From: Vibrio pectenicida
Lineage (GTDB): Bacteria; Pseudomonadota; Gammaproteobacteria; Enterobacterales; Vibrionaceae
DNA length: 64,000 bases
Assembly: GCA_024347015.1 (NCBI GenBank)
Contig: AP024889.1
Span: 744,001 to 808,000, forward strand
Direction: 5' to 3'
Part shown: one piece after another, positions 39,976-53,412 of the stretch
How the letters are laid out: the number at the start of each line of letters is the position of its first letter
Position numbering within the stretch: the stretch's first letter is position 1
The notes under the pieces: model-generated
What the model was told of the DNA's origin: nothing
Databases searched by the model: none
The model's input: only the letters and a program-made list of their open reading frames with translations
Position numbers and translations under genes: made by a program

Positions 39976-40440
39976 CTACTCTTTTTCTGCAATATACGGG
40001 TCATCAAACCCCATAGATTGCATTATTTCAGTCTCGAGAGATTCCATTTCTTCAGCATCTTTATCCTCGATATGATCATAACCTAGCAGATGCAGGCTGC
40101 CATGTACAACCATATGGGCCCAGTGTGCCGTCAAAGGTTTGGATTGTTCCTTTGCCTCTTGCTCGACAACTTGTTTGCAGATTATGAGATCACCAAGAAG
40201 ATCAATCTCTATTTCCATTGGAACTTCAAAGGGAAAAGACAATACATTTGTTGGTTTGTCTTTGCCACGATATTCATGGTTCAGTTGATGACTCTCGCTC
40301 TCATCAACAATTCTCACTGTCACTTCAGCTTGTGGCTGAAACTTATCAATCGTTGACGTTAACCAAAAATGGATATCTTCAAAGCTGGGCAAACCTGTTT
40401 CTTCTTTGACTGCTAATTGAAGGTCAAGTTCGATACTCAT
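39976..40440 (-). CDS. ybeY: Endoribonuclease / rRNA maturation factor YbeY
   Basis: A zinc-dependent protein needed for 16S rRNA 3'-end processing and ribosome quality control. 154 residues; the metal motif is HxxxHxxxxxH in [18 protein letters not shown] (about residues 114-131), and NVLSFPFE precedes it. Its ATG overlaps the ybeZ stop by 4 nt. Confidence 0.95.
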   Translation of the reverse strand: MSIELDLQLAVKEETGLPSFEDIHFWLTSTIDKFQPQAEVTVRIVDESESHQLNHEYRGKDKPTNVLSFPFEVPMEIEIDLLGDLIICKQVVEQEAKEQSKPLTAHWAHMVVHGSLHLLGYDHIEDKDAEEMESLETEIMQSMGFDDPYIAEKE

Positions 40441-41534
40441 GATGGCTTTATCTCTGGTGTTGGCGTTGATTGAGAAGGAATGGTTTCCTGAGCCTTAGCA
40501 TCACGTTCTTCACGGCAACGTTTTTCGTATTCTTTACGTTCCTTTTGATCTTGTGTTTCCCATTTCTCATAAGCGTTAACAATACGAGCAACGACTGGAT
40601 GACGCACTACATCGTCTGACTGAAAAAAGTTAAAGCTGATTTCGTCGACTTCATTGAGTACTTCAACAGCATGGCGTAGTCCAGATTTAGCACCACGTGG
40701 CAGGTCGATTTGTGTTACATCGCCCGTAATAACCGCTCTAGAATTAAAGCCGACACGGGTAAGGAACATTTTCATTTGTTCGACTGTGGTGTTTTGACTT
40801 TCATCTAAAATAATGAAGGCATCGTTAAGTGTACGACCCCGCATGTAAGCCAGAGGCGCTACTTCAATTACATTGCGTTCAATCAGCTTTTCGACTTTTT
40901 CAAAGCCAAGCATTTCAAATAAGGCATCATACAGAGGACGTAGATACGGGTCGACTTTCTGGCTCAAATCTCCTGGCAGGAAGCCGAGCTTTTCACCAGC
41001 CTCAACTGCAGGACGTGTTAGCAAAATACGACGAATTTCCTGACGTTCTAATGCATCGACCGCAGCGGCAACAGCAAGGTAAGTTTTACCTGTACCAGCA
41101 GGGCCGATTCCAAAAGAAATATCATGGGTAACCATATTAACCAAGTACTGAGCTTGATTTGGAGTACGAGGCTTAATGATCCCTTTTTTGGTTTTGATAA
41201 TGACTTCTTTACCATGCTCAAAACTGGGTTGAGCATCTTGTTCAAGAACTCCGGTTTCTTTGATAGCAAGGTGAATCTGGTCTGGCTCTATATCAGGGAA
41301 GTTGCCATGTATAGGACTAGTGCTGACGTAAAGAGTTTTGATGATTTCTAAAGCAGCAGCAGAAGTGTGTGGCTTGCCGACTATAGTGAAAAAATTGCCT
41401 CGATAGCTAATCTCGACGCCTAAACGGCGTTCTAAGTGTTTGATATTATCATCGAAAGGGCCGCAGAGGTTTGCAAGGCGGCGATTGTCTGAAGGTTCCA
41501 GATTGATTTCTAGAGTTACAATTTTATTGCTCAA
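40437..41534 (-). CDS. ybeZ: PhoH-like ATPase YbeZ
   Basis: A cytoplasmic PhoH-family ATPase coupled to YbeY. 365 residues with Walker [13 protein letters not shown] (about residue 140), [11 protein letters not shown] as Walker B, and [11 protein letters not shown] as sensor. The Lys/Glu-rich C-terminal tail (about 340-365) looks disordered. It starts an operon that runs to lnt and follows miaB by 105 bp, where a weak G/C hairpin lies. Confidence 0.94.
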   Translation of the reverse strand: MSNKIVTLEINLEPSDNRRLANLCGPFDDNIKHLERRLGVEISYRGNFFTIVGKPHTSAAALEIIKTLYVSTSPIHGNFPDIEPDQIHLAIKETGVLEQDAQPSFEHGKEVIIKTKKGIIKPRTPNQAQYLVNMVTHDISFGIGPAGTGKTYLAVAAAVDALERQEIRRILLTRPAVEAGEKLGFLPGDLSQKVDPYLRPLYDALFEMLGFEKVEKLIERNVIEVAPLAYMRGRTLNDAFIILDESQNTTVEQMKMFLTRVGFNSRAVITGDVTQIDLPRGAKSGLRHAVEVLNEVDEISFNFFQSDDVVRHPVVARIVNAYEKWETQDQKERKEYEKRCREERDAKAQETIPSQSTPTPEIKPS

Positions 41535-41639
41535 AGTTGCCTCTCATTATTGGCCATGTTTAGAGCCCGATTTCGACCGGGCCCTAATGGCTTTGTATAC
41601 CTCTATCTAAGATGGTCACTTAGACGAGTATTTTCAAGC

Positions 41640-43064
41640 TCAAGGAGTAAAGGTTACCACTCCGAGCTCATCTTCGCGTTTTGTTTTCGCCATCATTTGA
41701 GTTGGAGAAATGACGGTTCTCAGATCCATGTCTTTCTCAGTGCGAACAATGTCCCCGCGTAATGAATTAGCGAAGACATCAGTAATATTTACATCAACAA
41801 ATTGACCGATTAGATCGGCATTTCCTTCAAAATTGACCACACGGTTATTTTCTGTTCGTGCGCGAAGCTCCATTAGATTCTTTTTAGAAGGCCCTTCAAC
41901 AAGTACTCGTTGTTCTGTACCAAGCATTAGACGAGAATAGCGCATTGCTTGTGCGTTGATAGTTTGTTGCAATTCGTACAGGCGATCTTTCTTTTCTTGC
42001 TCTGATAAGTCACATGGGTAATCGGCAGCGGGTGTTCCAGGGCGAGGAGAAAAAATGAAACTAAAGCTCATATCAAAATCGACATCCTTAATCAGCTTCA
42101 TTGTTGCTTGGTGGTCCATAGCGGACTCACCAGGGAAACCGACGATAAAATCTGAACTGATCTGAATATCTGGGCGAGCTTTACGCAGCTTACGAATAAT
42201 CGATTTATATTCGATACCTGTATGTGGACGTTTCATCATTGTTAAAATGCGATCACTGCCACTTTGCACTGGAAGATGCAAGAAGCTAACAAGCTCAGGT
42301 GTATCCTCGTAGACAGCGACAATATCATCTGTAAACTCAAGTGGGTGGCTTGTAGTAAATCGTATTCTATCAATACCATCGATAGAGGCAACAAGGCGAA
42401 GCAGTTCGGCAAAACTACAGATATCTCCTTCGTGAGTTGCACCACGGTAGGCATTCACATTTTGCCCGAGTAAGTTAACCTCTCTTACGCCTTGGTCTGC
42501 CAATTGTGCAATTTCAAACAGTACATCATCGAGTGGACGACTAACTTCTTCACCTCGAGTATAAGGTACGACACAATAAGTACAGTATTTAGAACATCCT
42601 TCCATAATCGAAACGAACGCGCTTGCCCCTTCAGCTTTAGGCTCTGGCAAACGATCAAATTTTTCAATTTCAGGAAATGAGATATCCATAACTGGCGCAT
42701 CATCATTTTGAGACTGCTTGATCATTTCAGGCAAACGATGCAAGGTTTGAGGGCCAAAAATAACGTCAACAAATGGTGCGCGTTGACGAATATGATCACC
42801 TTCTTGAGTGGCGACGCATCCACCTACACCAATGACGACCCCTTGTTTTTTATCTTTTAGGTTTTTCCAACGACCTAGTTGGTGAAATACCTTCTCTTGG
42901 GCTTTTTCGCGGATGGAGCAGGTATTGAGGAGTAATACATCTGCTTCTTCTGGTTCTTCTGTTAGCTCGTAGCCATTTGTTGCATTCAGTAGATCGGCCA
43001 TTTTGGATGAATCATATTCGTTCATCTGGCAGCCCCAGGTTTTAATTAGCAGTTTTTTACTCAT
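41640..43064 (-). CDS. miaB: tRNA-2-methylthio-N6-dimethylallyladenosine synthase
   Basis: A radical-SAM methylthiotransferase that modifies A37 of tRNAs reading UNN codons. 474 residues with the UPF0004 cluster cysteines ([25 protein letters not shown]), the radical-SAM CxxxCxxC in [19 protein letters not shown], and a C-terminal TRAM domain. First gene upstream of ybeZ. Its targets include tRNA-Tyr of the kind encoded at 16.5 kb. Confidence 0.96.
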   Translation of the reverse strand: MSKKLLIKTWGCQMNEYDSSKMADLLNATNGYELTEEPEEADVLLLNTCSIREKAQEKVFHQLGRWKNLKDKKQGVVIGVGGCVATQEGDHIRQRAPFVDVIFGPQTLHRLPEMIKQSQNDDAPVMDISFPEIEKFDRLPEPKAEGASAFVSIMEGCSKYCTYCVVPYTRGEEVSRPLDDVLFEIAQLADQGVREVNLLGQNVNAYRGATHEGDICSFAELLRLVASIDGIDRIRFTTSHPLEFTDDIVAVYEDTPELVSFLHLPVQSGSDRILTMMKRPHTGIEYKSIIRKLRKARPDIQISSDFIVGFPGESAMDHQATMKLIKDVDFDMSFSFIFSPRPGTPAADYPCDLSEQEKKDRLYELQQTINAQAMRYSRLMLGTEQRVLVEGPSKKNLMELRARTENNRVVNFEGNADLIGQFVDVNITDVFANSLRGDIVRTEKDMDLRTVISPTQMMAKTKREDELGVVTFTP

Positions 43065-43337
43065 GTTGTTCGCTCGATCGTTAGTTTAAATTAAGGGAGC
43101 AAATCGCCCAGCGTGGAACAGTGTCGCCATTTTAATTGTTCGGCTATATTTTAGCCTGTTTTTTGGCGTCAAGCGGCGTATTGTACTGCTTTCAGTACCT
43201 ACTGACTAGGGGCTTAAATAAAATCATTTTTTGACCATACATAGTAGAAAGTAGACCATATGGTAGATGAGGTTTTTAGTTACATTTTTGGCAGTGAAAA
43301 AGTACAATAAAGTATCCTACTAATTAAAGTTCAAAAA

Positions 43338-44492
43338 ATGACCAAGTTTGATGTTGCCGTTATTGGCGGTGGAATGATTGGTGCCGCCGTGGCTGTCGGG
43401 TTTGCTAAGCAAGGCAGAAGTGTTGTTGTTGTTGAGGGTAGTGCGCCTGAGCCCTTTATATCCGATCAGCCGATGGATATTAGGGTTTCTGCTATTTCAC
43501 ATCATTCGGTATCGATTCTCGATGAGCTAGGAGCATGGCAAAGTATTTCAGAGAAGCGAATATGCCCCTATCGTCGTTTGGAAACTTGGGAGAATCCACA
43601 TTGTCGAACCCGATTCCATTCTGATTCACTGGGAATTAGCCAACTCGGCTACATAGTTGAAAACCGTCTAATACAACTCGCCCTGTGGGAGCAATTTGCT
43701 CATTACCCCAATATTTCACTTCGTTGTCCAGATAAGTTAGCAGAGCTTGATTTTGGCCAGCCTTGCGTCATTACCTTATCGTCTGGACAAAAACTGAATG
43801 CTGATATAGTGGTTGGGGCAGATGGAGCAAACTCACGTGTTCGTTCATTAGCTGGTATTGGTGTTACGGCGTGGGATTATCGTCAACATTGTATGCTTAT
43901 CAATGTTGAAACAAAGTTGGCTCAACAAGATATTACATGGCAACAGTTTACCCCATCTGGGCCTCGCTCATTTTTACCTTTATGCGGTCATCAAGGGTCA
44001 TTAGTGTGGTATGACTCACCTAAGCGTATTAAACAGCTGTGCTCTATGACTAATGAGCAATTACGACAAGAGATCTTAACTCATTTTCCTGAAGAATTAG
44101 GGGATATCCAAGTATTGCAGTTTGGTTCATTTCCATTAACTAGGCGACATGCTCAAAAATACTCTGGCGATGCTTGTGTGCTAGTTGGAGATTCTGCTCA
44201 TACTATCAACCCTCTCGCAGGTCAGGGTGTAAACATTGGATTTAAAGATGTAGAAGCTTTACTTGAAGTGACTTCAGGGCAAGGTTTGTTTTCGCAGCAA
44301 GTGTTGAAATTATACGAGCGTAAGCGTCGTCCTGATAATCTGATGATGCAATCAGGCATGGATATTTTCTACAAAACCTTTAGCAATAATTTAGCACCTT
44401 TGAAGTTTGCTCGTAATGTTGTCATGAAAATTGCGGATAACTCAGGCCCACTTAAAAAACAGGTTTTGAAATATGCTTTGGGGTTGAAGTAA
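43338..44492 (+). CDS. ubiF: 2-octaprenyl-3-methyl-6-methoxy-1,4-benzoquinol hydroxylase
   Basis: An FAD monooxygenase in ubiquinone synthesis. 384 residues: Rossmann GGGMIGAAVAVGFAKQG at the N-terminus, ADGANSRVRSLAG (the DG motif) in the middle, and GDSAHTINPLAGQGVNIGFKDV (GD motif). The N-terminal part (QPMDIRVSAISHHSVSILDELGAW) is closest to UbiF; UbiH or UbiI paralogues are less likely given the position beside miaB. Confidence 0.88.
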   Translation: MTKFDVAVIGGGMIGAAVAVGFAKQGRSVVVVEGSAPEPFISDQPMDIRVSAISHHSVSILDELGAWQSISEKRICPYRRLETWENPHCRTRFHSDSLGISQLGYIVENRLIQLALWEQFAHYPNISLRCPDKLAELDFGQPCVITLSSGQKLNADIVVGADGANSRVRSLAGIGVTAWDYRQHCMLINVETKLAQQDITWQQFTPSGPRSFLPLCGHQGSLVWYDSPKRIKQLCSMTNEQLRQEILTHFPEELGDIQVLQFGSFPLTRRHAQKYSGDACVLVGDSAHTINPLAGQGVNIGFKDVEALLEVTSGQGLFSQQVLKLYERKRRPDNLMMQSGMDIFYKTFSNNLAPLKFARNVVMKIADNSGPLKKQVLKYALGLK

Positions 44493-44506
44493 TTTACGTT
44501 GTTAAT

Positions 44507-44533
44507 AAAAACGCAGCTAAGAGCTGCGTTTTA
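44507..44533. terminator. Bidirectional terminator between ubiF and crr
   Basis: 11-bp stem AAAACGCAGCT / AGCTGCGTTTT with a 4-nt loop, between converging genes. Confidence 0.85.
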
Positions 44534-44553
44534 GGCGAATTTTTAATTATTGG

Positions 44554-45063
44554 CTACTTAGTTACGCGTAAAACAGGCGTTTCACCAACTGAAACTGTAC
44601 CAGACAGCTTGTTCAGCTCTTTGATTTCATCCATGTTTGAAATGACAACAGGAGTTAATGTTGACTTAGCTTTCTCTTCAAGAAGTGCAAGATCAAATTC
44701 AATGATTGTGTCACCTGCTTTAACTGTTTGACCTTCTTCGGCGATGCGTTTAAAGCCTTCACCTTTGAGTTCAACAGTGTCAATACCAAAGTGAACGAAC
44801 AGTTCTACGCCTTCATCTGATTCTATTGAGAAAGCGTGATTGGTTTCAAAAATTTTGCCAATAGTACCGTTAACAGGAGCTACCATCTTGGTGCCAGCAG
44901 GTTTGATAGCAATACCGTCTCCGACGATTTTTTCAGCGAAAACAACATCTGGTACATCTTCAATATTTACGATTTCACCAGATAGAGGCGCAATGATTTC
45001 AATTGCATCTGCGTCAGCGCTGTCGTCAGATACTAGCTTCTTAAGTTTGTCAAACAGACCCAT
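44554..45063 (-). CDS. crr: PTS glucose-specific EIIA component
   Basis: A soluble phosphocarrier and global regulator (adenylate cyclase activation, inducer exclusion). 169 residues as in E. coli. The catalytic histidines are His76 (TNHAFSI) and His91 ([12 protein letters not shown]). It likely also serves TreB in this window, which lacks an EIIA. Last gene of ptsH-ptsI-crr; a 106-nt gap separates it from ptsI. Confidence 0.97.
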   Translation of the reverse strand: MGLFDKLKKLVSDDSADADAIEIIAPLSGEIVNIEDVPDVVFAEKIVGDGIAIKPAGTKMVAPVNGTIGKIFETNHAFSIESDEGVELFVHFGIDTVELKGEGFKRIAEEGQTVKAGDTIIEFDLALLEEKAKSTLTPVVISNMDEIKELNKLSGTVSVGETPVLRVTK

Positions 45064-45169
45064 TGTGTCATGCTCCTAACGTTTTTGTTCAATTCTGTCG
45101 AATTATAGTATACCAATCTCTGAAGATAGACGACTATTTTTAGCCGACTATCTTATTAGTATCAGTTAA

Positions 45170-46894
45170 TTATTGAGATTTATCTGCAATAAATTTTTCT
45201 ACAGTGGCTTCAATTTCTGCAAAGGTTGGTAAAGCAAGCGCTTGTTCAGCCATAGCTTTAACCTCACTGAAGTTTGAATTACGAATGACTTTTTTCACTT
45301 TAGGGATAGATATACCACTCATTGAGAACTCATCTAACCCCATACCGAGAAGCAGTAGTGTCGCTCGTTCATCACCAGCCAGTTCGCCACACATACCTGT
45401 CCACTTTCCTTCTGCATGTGAAGCATCAATCACTTGCTTGATTACATTTAATACAGCAGGGGATAATGGGTTGTATAAGTGAGAAATCATCTCGTTACCA
45501 CGATCCACTGCGAGAGTGTATTGGGTTAAGTCATTGGTACCGATTGAGAAGAAAGTTACTTCTTTGGCTAAGTGATGAGCAATAGCAGCAGCGGCTGGTG
45601 TTTCTACCATAACACCAATTTCGATGTCTTCATCGAATGCATGCCCTTCATCACGTAGCTCTACTTTGTATTCTTCGATGGCTTTTTTAAGCTCACGGAT
45701 TTCTTCAACCGAGATGATCATTGGGAACATGATACGCAGTTTACCGTGTGCTGAAGCACGTAGGATACCACGTAACTGGTCACGCAGTATCTCACGGCGA
45801 TCCAAGCTAATACGAACCGCACGCCAACCTAGGAAAGGGTTCATTTCCTGTGGTAAGTCCATGTATGGCAGATCTTTATCACCACCAATATCCATAGTAC
45901 GAATGATGACAGCTTCGCCATTCATTGCTTCTGCAACTTCTTTGTAGGCTTGGTATTGCTCTTCTTCGGTGGGTAGAGCATCTCGGTCCATAAATAAGAA
46001 CTCGGTACGATACAGGCCCACACCTTCGCCGCCATTTCGTAGAATACCATCGCAGTCTTTGACAGTACCAATGTTACCGCATACTTCTACACGGTGACCA
46101 TCTAGCGTTTCAGCGTGTAGATCTTTTAGCTTAGCAAGTTCTTCTTTTTCAGCGATGAAGGCGGCTTTGACTGCTTTTGCTTCATCAAGCTCTTTTTCTG
46201 ATGGATTGATAGTGATTTTGTTATTAATAGCATCGAGAATCAGAGTATCACCGTTTTTCACTTGCTTAGTGATGTTATTTGTACCTACGATAGCCGGAAG
46301 TTCAAGGGAACGAGCCATGATAGAAGTGTGTGATGTACGCCCGCCAATGTCACAGGCAAATCCTAGCACATAGTCTAGATTAATTTGTGCCGTCTCAGAT
46401 GGAGTAAGATCGTAAGCAACAAGAATAACTTCTTGATTAATATCACTTAAAGATACGATGTTAATACCGAGTGCATTTTTAACAAAGCGAGAGCCAATAT
46501 CACGGATATCTGTTGCACGTTCTTTCAAATATTCGTCATCGAGTGATTCAAGAGCCACAGCTTGTTCTTCGATAACTGTGTGGATAGCATTATCAGCATG
46601 CATCTTGTCATTTTTAATCAGAGCAAGGATTTCCTCTTCTAGCTCTTCATCTTCAAGAAGCATAATGTGACCTTCAAAGATCGCTTCTTTTTCTTCACCA
46701 AATGTTTCCAGCGCTTTTTGCTTAATAATCTCAAGCTGAGCCGTTGATTTATCGCGTGCTTCAAAGAAACATGCAACTTCAGTTTCGACTTGCGCATCAG
46801 TTATAGAGTTGGTGTTTAGGACAATGTCATCTTCTTGAAGGAGTAGTGCTTTACCAATAGCAATACCTGGAGATGCTAGGATGCCTGAAATCAT
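45170..46894 (-). CDS. ptsI: PTS enzyme I (phosphoenolpyruvate-protein phosphotransferase)
   Basis: It takes phosphate from PEP and passes it to HPr. 574 residues. The active His189 is in [13 protein letters not shown], the PEP-binding domain has [11 protein letters not shown] and [17 protein letters not shown], and the C-terminal Cys is in GMCGELAGD. It follows ptsH by 137 nt. Confidence 0.97.
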   Translation of the reverse strand: MISGILASPGIAIGKALLLQEDDIVLNTNSITDAQVETEVACFFEARDKSTAQLEIIKQKALETFGEEKEAIFEGHIMLLEDEELEEEILALIKNDKMHADNAIHTVIEEQAVALESLDDEYLKERATDIRDIGSRFVKNALGINIVSLSDINQEVILVAYDLTPSETAQINLDYVLGFACDIGGRTSHTSIMARSLELPAIVGTNNITKQVKNGDTLILDAINNKITINPSEKELDEAKAVKAAFIAEKEELAKLKDLHAETLDGHRVEVCGNIGTVKDCDGILRNGGEGVGLYRTEFLFMDRDALPTEEEQYQAYKEVAEAMNGEAVIIRTMDIGGDKDLPYMDLPQEMNPFLGWRAVRISLDRREILRDQLRGILRASAHGKLRIMFPMIISVEEIRELKKAIEEYKVELRDEGHAFDEDIEIGVMVETPAAAAIAHHLAKEVTFFSIGTNDLTQYTLAVDRGNEMISHLYNPLSPAVLNVIKQVIDASHAEGKWTGMCGELAGDERATLLLLGMGLDEFSMSGISIPKVKKVIRNSNFSEVKAMAEQALALPTFAEIEATVEKFIADKSQ

Positions 46895-47031
46895 AGCCTT
46901 ACCTTAAAGTGGTCAACTTAAAAACGGGAGAAAAATGGGTGCGCTAACGATAATCTTTAGCTTATATTCGGGTTTATTTCCAACAAAGCCATTTCATTTT
47001 TACAAAATGGCTTTAGAAATGCGAGATCGGA

Positions 47032-47289
47032 TTAGTGTAGTTGGTCCATTAGAGCAACAAGGTGATCTACAGCTTCCTGAGCTTGAGGGCCTTCTGCTGA
47101 GATGGTTACTTGAGTTCCTTTAACTAGACCCAATGTTTGTAGCTTAAATAAGCTCTTTGCACTAGCACTCTTACCATTAGAAGTCACAGTAATATCCGCA
47201 TCAAAGCCTTTCGCCTCTTTTACGAATTGTGCAGCTGGACGAGTGTGAAGGCCATTTTCTGCAGTGATTTCTACTTGCTTCTCGTACAT
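47032..47289 (-). CDS. ptsH: Phosphocarrier protein HPr
   Basis: An 85-residue PTS phosphocarrier. The active His15 lies in [16 protein letters not shown], and [10 protein letters not shown] contains the regulatory-type Ser46 region. First gene of ptsHI-crr. The 247-bp region between it and the cysK terminator must hold the pts promoters, but I see no CRP site convincing enough to mark. Confidence 0.97.
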   Translation of the reverse strand: MYEKQVEITAENGLHTRPAAQFVKEAKGFDADITVTSNGKSASAKSLFKLQTLGLVKGTQVTISAEGPQAQEAVDHLVALMDQLH

Positions 47290-47536
47290 GTCTTATACCC
47301 CAAATTGATTTATATTTTGATAGATTCTTAATCAGACTCAGCTTAACCTTTAAATGAATGTCGTGACAAACACACGATGCTCAATTAGTGTCATAAGTTA
47401 TCTTGATTGCAAATTTTTCAGATATGATTTCGATCTGTGCCGGATTTCATAACCGATGCTAATTCTGGCTTCTCTATTATTTTGAAGCTAAAAATAAAAC
47501 TGACCCGATATTACCAAAGGTGAGTCAGGGATCAAC

Positions 47537-47563
47537 AAAAAAGCCCCATTTAGGGGCTTTTTT
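47537..47563 (-). terminator. Intrinsic terminator of cysK
   Basis: AAAAAAGCCCC / GGGGCTTTTTT stem with an ATTTA loop, 27 nt after the cysK stop on the minus strand. Confidence 0.9.
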
Positions 47564-47589
47564 CGATGAAAAATTGATTTCGTCACGTA

Positions 47590-48558
47590 TTACTGATGAT
47601 TCTCTTTTTCTGTGAAGATACCAGCAAATAGAGCTGAGCTCAAATAGCGCTCACCTGAGCTTGGTAGAACAGTGACTATGGTTTTCCCTTTAAATTCAGG
47701 TAGCTCTGATATTCTGTTTGCGGCTACGACAGCAGCCCCCGAAGAAATACCAGCTAAAATCCCTTCTTCTTCCATTAGGCGTCTTGTCATAGTGATAGCT
47801 TCTTCTGAAGTTACCTGCTCAACGCGGTCAATTAGCTCTAAATCAAGGTTACCAGGGATAAATCCAGCTCCGATACCTTGAATCTTGTGCGGTGCGGGTT
47901 GAATTTCTTCACCTGCTAGAGCTTGAGTAATTACCGGAGACTCGGCTGGTTCAACAGCGACAGAAACAATGTTTTTTCCTTTCTCAGCTTTGATATAGCG
48001 GCTTGTTCCGGTAATTGTTCCTCCGGTACCAACTCCAGCGATAAATACATCGATTTGTCCATCTGTGGCATCCCAAATTTCAGGCCCAGTGGTTTTTTCA
48101 TGAATTTCAGGGTTTGCAGGGTTGTTGAATTGTTGGAGTAACAGATATTTTTCAGGTGCAGCTGCGACAATTTCTTCGGCTTTAGCAATTGCGCCTTTCA
48201 TTCCTTTTGCCGCCTCAGTTAGCTCGAGATTTGCCCCTAAAGCCTTTAGTAGCTTGCGGCGTTCAAGACTCATCGACTCTGGCATTGTCAGTGTCAGTTT
48301 ATAGCCACGAGCTGCCGCTACGAAGGCTAATGCAATACCAGTATTGCCGCTGGTTGGCTCGACAAGTTCTATGCCTGGGTTAAGCTTGCCTGCTTTTTCT
48401 GCTTCCCAGATCATGTTGGCACCGATGCGGCATTTAACACTAAAGCTTGGATTTCGAGCCTCTATTTTTGCCAAAACCTTACCTTTACTCACTTTATTGA
48501 GACGGACCAGAGGCGTGTTTCCTATGGTAAGAGAGTTATCTTCGTAGATTTTGCTCAT
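47590..48558 (-). CDS. cysK: Cysteine synthase A (O-acetylserine sulfhydrylase)
   Basis: It makes cysteine from O-acetylserine and sulphide. 322 residues. The PLP lysine is in [16 protein letters not shown], the substrate loop is [13 protein letters not shown], and the phosphate loop is [10 protein letters not shown]. Position next to ptsHI and cysZ is the same as in E. coli. It probably belongs to the CysB regulon, but I cannot mark a CysB site. Confidence 0.97.
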   Translation of the reverse strand: MSKIYEDNSLTIGNTPLVRLNKVSKGKVLAKIEARNPSFSVKCRIGANMIWEAEKAGKLNPGIELVEPTSGNTGIALAFVAAARGYKLTLTMPESMSLERRKLLKALGANLELTEAAKGMKGAIAKAEEIVAAAPEKYLLLQQFNNPANPEIHEKTTGPEIWDATDGQIDVFIAGVGTGGTITGTSRYIKAEKGKNIVSVAVEPAESPVITQALAGEEIQPAPHKIQGIGAGFIPGNLDLELIDRVEQVTSEEAITMTRRLMEEEGILAGISSGAAVVAANRISELPEFKGKTIVTVLPSSGERYLSSALFAGIFTEKENHQ

Positions 48559-48889
48559 GTTGTGATCCTTCGTTTGTTGAGTGCTTATTGGGCTGTGAAA
48601 ATTATCGTGGTAATAAGCGATATAGCTGGTTCGTTAAAAACTGTATGGATAGAAGAGTAGGCTAGCAACAAAACCTAGAGAAGGATTAAAAAGTTATAAC
48701 TTATTAGAATGAGATGAAGTGCATGTTATTTAACACACGAGTGCTGTCTTTCGAACTAAAATTAATAGCAAAGGTCAACATGTTTAAAACCCCCGATGTG
48801 CATTTTAAACATGTTGACCTTTGAATCGATGTTAATTGAGCGAATTGTTCGGTTCTATAGAGCGATGGAACATATCCATAATCAATAGC
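48559..48889. repeat. cysK-cysZ intergenic region with a 20-bp perfect inverted repeat
   Basis: This 331-bp gap has no gene. It contains an exact 20-bp inverted repeat, left arm 48770-48789 (AAAGGTCAACATGTTTAAAA) and right arm 48803-48822, separated by the 13-nt CCCCCGATGTGCA. No T run follows on either strand. It is downstream of cysZ and about 210 bp upstream of cysK, so it may be a cysZ 3' hairpin, a protein-binding site or a small mobile-element remnant. The rest of the gap presumably holds the cysK promoter. Confidence 0.75.
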
Positions 48890-49627
48890 CTATCGTTTAA
48901 ACTCTGTTACCCAAATCGCTGTTGCACCGCATACAGCAACAGGCATAACAATGAGATTTAATACAGGTATGGTGGTAAAAATAGCCACTAACCCGCCAAA
49001 GCTGTATGCTTTAGTTTGCTTTTGCTTCAAATTGCTACGCATTTCGTTAAAAGAGACTTTGTGGTTATCGAACGGATAATCACAATATTGAATAGCCAAC
49101 ATCCAAGAAGCAAAGGCAAACCAAAGAATAGGTCCTAGTGTTTGACCTAATCCCGGAATCAATAGCAAAAGAAATAGGCCAAGAGCTTTTGGCAAAACAT
49201 AAACCAGTTTTCGCCATTCTCTGGCAAGAATTCTCGGTGTGTCTTTTACAACAGCCAGTATACTATCATCATTGACTTTTTGACCGGTGAGATATTCTTC
49301 TACTTTCTCTGCCAGTAGGCCATTGAAGGGGGCAGCGACAAAATTTGCCAATGTACTAAAAAAATAAGAAAAAGTTGCGAGTATGGTCACTACTAATATT
49401 GGCCATAGTATATAACTTAACCAAGAGAGGAAATTTGGTAATTGCCCCATTAGCTGCTCAATCCAAGTATCTAAATGAGTAAACAGGTAGAGTAAGGCTC
49501 CGCCAATGAGCAGAATATTAGCAATTAGGGGAAGGATTACGAACTGACGTATCCCAGGTGTTACAGCGAGCTCTAAGCCGTAAAAGAAGTAACCGAAGCC
49601 GGAGCGATGTTGTGTTTTTGAATTCAT
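48890..49627 (-). CDS. cysZ: Sulfate transporter CysZ
   Basis: An inner-membrane sulphate/proton symporter that supplies cysteine synthesis. 245 residues: GFGYFFYGLELAVTPGIRQFVILPL at the start, several hydrophobic segments, PFNGLLAEKVE, and AIQYCDYPFDNHKVSF near residue 185, all characteristic. Adjacent to cysK and divergent from zipA, as in E. coli. Confidence 0.95.
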   Translation of the reverse strand: MNSKTQHRSGFGYFFYGLELAVTPGIRQFVILPLIANILLIGGALLYLFTHLDTWIEQLMGQLPNFLSWLSYILWPILVVTILATFSYFFSTLANFVAAPFNGLLAEKVEEYLTGQKVNDDSILAVVKDTPRILAREWRKLVYVLPKALGLFLLLLIPGLGQTLGPILWFAFASWMLAIQYCDYPFDNHKVSFNEMRSNLKQKQTKAYSFGGLVAIFTTIPVLNLIVMPVAVCGATAIWVTEFKR

Positions 49628-49854
49628 AAGTTTTGTCTAAGTAATTAAGTTTTGTCTGAGTAATGATGTAAAAATGAACGCTTTCTATCATAACAAGAAA
49701 AAAGCGTGTTCAAAATCACAACATTGTATGAACTTCTCACATTAAGCTGTTCTAAAACAGGTGTGAGTTTTGATAGAGTTAGTTAGAGAAGGTTTAATAA
49801 GGCTCGATAAGTTCGTTCACGAACTAAATGTATCGATTAATTTGAGAGTGAAAC

Positions 49855-50730
49855 ATGCAGGAATTGCGATTTGTACTCATAATCGTCGGAGCGATAGCGA
49901 TTGCAGCGTTATTGTTTCACGGCTTATGGACAAGCAAAAAAGAAGTTAAAGCTAAGTTTGGCAGTAGGCCACTTCGTAAGTTAGATGTGAACAAAAGCAA
50001 AGGCATTGAGCCCGAGCACGAAGTTGCGCCGGAAGACGATTTTGAAATTATTCGTAAGGAGCGTAAAGAGCCAGACTTTATGCAAGACAATATCGTCGCT
50101 GATCCTCTGATTGACGGCTATCCTGAACCAGAAGCAGATCAGCCTTTTGTCTCAAATTCTGAGATGAAAGTGGCAGATGTGGGTATGGATGACCTTTTAG
50201 TCTCCACGGCGTCGGTTGATGAGATTGATCCTTTTGTTAGTCAAACTCAGCACTCAGTTGCCAATGAACCTGAAGATGAACCTGAAAAGCTTGCTTCATC
50301 ACAACAGAATATGCAGGTTATTGTACTTAATGTTCATTGTGCAGGTGCAGAACCTCTAGTTGGAACTAAGTTGTTTGACAGTATGCAGCAAAATGGTTTG
50401 TTATACGGTGAAATGGATATCTTCCATCGTCATTCTGACTTGTCTGGAACGGGTAATGTACTGTTTAGTGTCGCAAATATGATGCAACCTGGTACACTTG
50501 CCCATACCGATCCTGCTGAGTTTAACACTAAAGGTATTTCATTTTTTATGACCTTACCTTGCTACGGTGATCCTGAGCAAAATTTTAAATTGATGCTCAA
50601 AACTGCTCAGCAAATTGCGGATGATCTCGGTGCCAATGTACTTGATGATGGACGTAACTTGATGACGCCTAATCGTTTAGATGCGTATCGATCCCAGATT
50701 AAGGAATTCAAGACTTTACAAAGTGCCTGA
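49855..50730 (+). CDS. zipA: Cell division protein ZipA
   Basis: It tethers FtsZ to the membrane. 291 residues: an N-terminal membrane anchor ([22 protein letters not shown]), a charged disordered linker (about 30-150), and the C-terminal FtsZ-binding domain ([45 protein letters not shown]). Divergent from cysZ and upstream of ligA, the standard gamma-proteobacterial arrangement. Confidence 0.95.
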   Translation: MQELRFVLIIVGAIAIAALLFHGLWTSKKEVKAKFGSRPLRKLDVNKSKGIEPEHEVAPEDDFEIIRKERKEPDFMQDNIVADPLIDGYPEPEADQPFVSNSEMKVADVGMDDLLVSTASVDEIDPFVSQTQHSVANEPEDEPEKLASSQQNMQVIVLNVHCAGAEPLVGTKLFDSMQQNGLLYGEMDIFHRHSDLSGTGNVLFSVANMMQPGTLAHTDPAEFNTKGISFFMTLPCYGDPEQNFKLMLKTAQQIADDLGANVLDDGRNLMTPNRLDAYRSQIKEFKTLQSA

Positions 50731-50750
50731 ATAAGAGAATATTCCCTCCA

Positions 50751-50780
50751 AGGCTCCGAATGTCGGAGCCTTTCTTTTTC
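50751..50780 (+). terminator. Intrinsic terminator of zipA
   Basis: 9-bp stem AGGCTCCGA / TCGGAGCCT, ATG loop, followed by TTCTTTTTC. It separates zipA from ligA transcription, at least in part. Confidence 0.88.
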
Positions 50781-50910
50781 GAGTTGCGGTTAAATATCTG
50801 AATTTAGAATTACAGTAACTTGAGTGATGTGCCAATCTCATTTAACCTGCTGCGAATGAATTGCTGATTTTCAGCATTATAGAAGTTACTAACTGTTTAA
50901 AATAGAGTGA

Positions 50911-52923
<2,013 letters not shown>

Positions 52924-52940
52924 GCTCCACTATTAGCTCG

Positions 52941-52969
52941 AAACCACCTCAATCAGGTGGTTTTTTTTT
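52941..52969 (+). terminator. Intrinsic terminator of ligA
   Basis: AAACCACCT / AGGTGGTTT stem with a CAATC loop, followed by a run of T residues. Confidence 0.92.
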
Positions 52970-53412
52970 GTCGAAAAATATTGATGAATTTATTTGTTGC
53001 TAAAACAAGAAATAATGCAGTGATCAAAATCTAATTACGATAAAAGTGATCAACATTATGGATCTTATGCGATCAGAATCCCAGTTAAGTCATTAAGATG
53101 TTTTTTTAAATCTTTGTTTTTAAATTATTAAAAATTTTAATTGATGTTTTTGTATTGGTTTTTTGAATAAAGTCACGATGTTGAAAAAAGTTTGTATCAG
53201 GTCATGTTTCTTCATTTAAAGGCTAATTTCTAATTGATATTTTTCGTTGCAAAGTTAGTCTTGATCGTGGATACATTGGGTTAAAAACCTAATGATAAAG
53301 TAAAAAGTTATTCTCTCTTTCTCACTTTTTACACAAGGAAACAGTTCTCCCTTCGGCGGCCAACTTAAGGTGAGAGCATAAAAACAGCTATATCCACTTT
53401 TAGGAGTTTTCC
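52970..53412 (+). promoter_or_regulatory. Long AT-rich leader of the chitoporin-like gene
   Basis: About 440 bp with no gene. The first 300 bp are strongly AT-rich. The last 100 bp, directly before the start, carry a different, mixed composition (CCCTTCGGCGGCC around 53350) and a good SD (AGGAG, 53402-53406). This suggests a long 5' UTR. In E. coli the chiP leader is a target of the ChiX sRNA; no counterpart can be identified here. Confidence 0.45.

Noticed and set aside
43065..43337. A tRNA cluster expected near miaB/ubiF as in enterics
   Set aside because: I looked for acceptor and T-loop patterns in this gap and found none.
52924..53412. CRP site at about 53045 (GTGATC...GGATC)
   Set aside because: Only one half-site is acceptable; the second half does not match TCACA.
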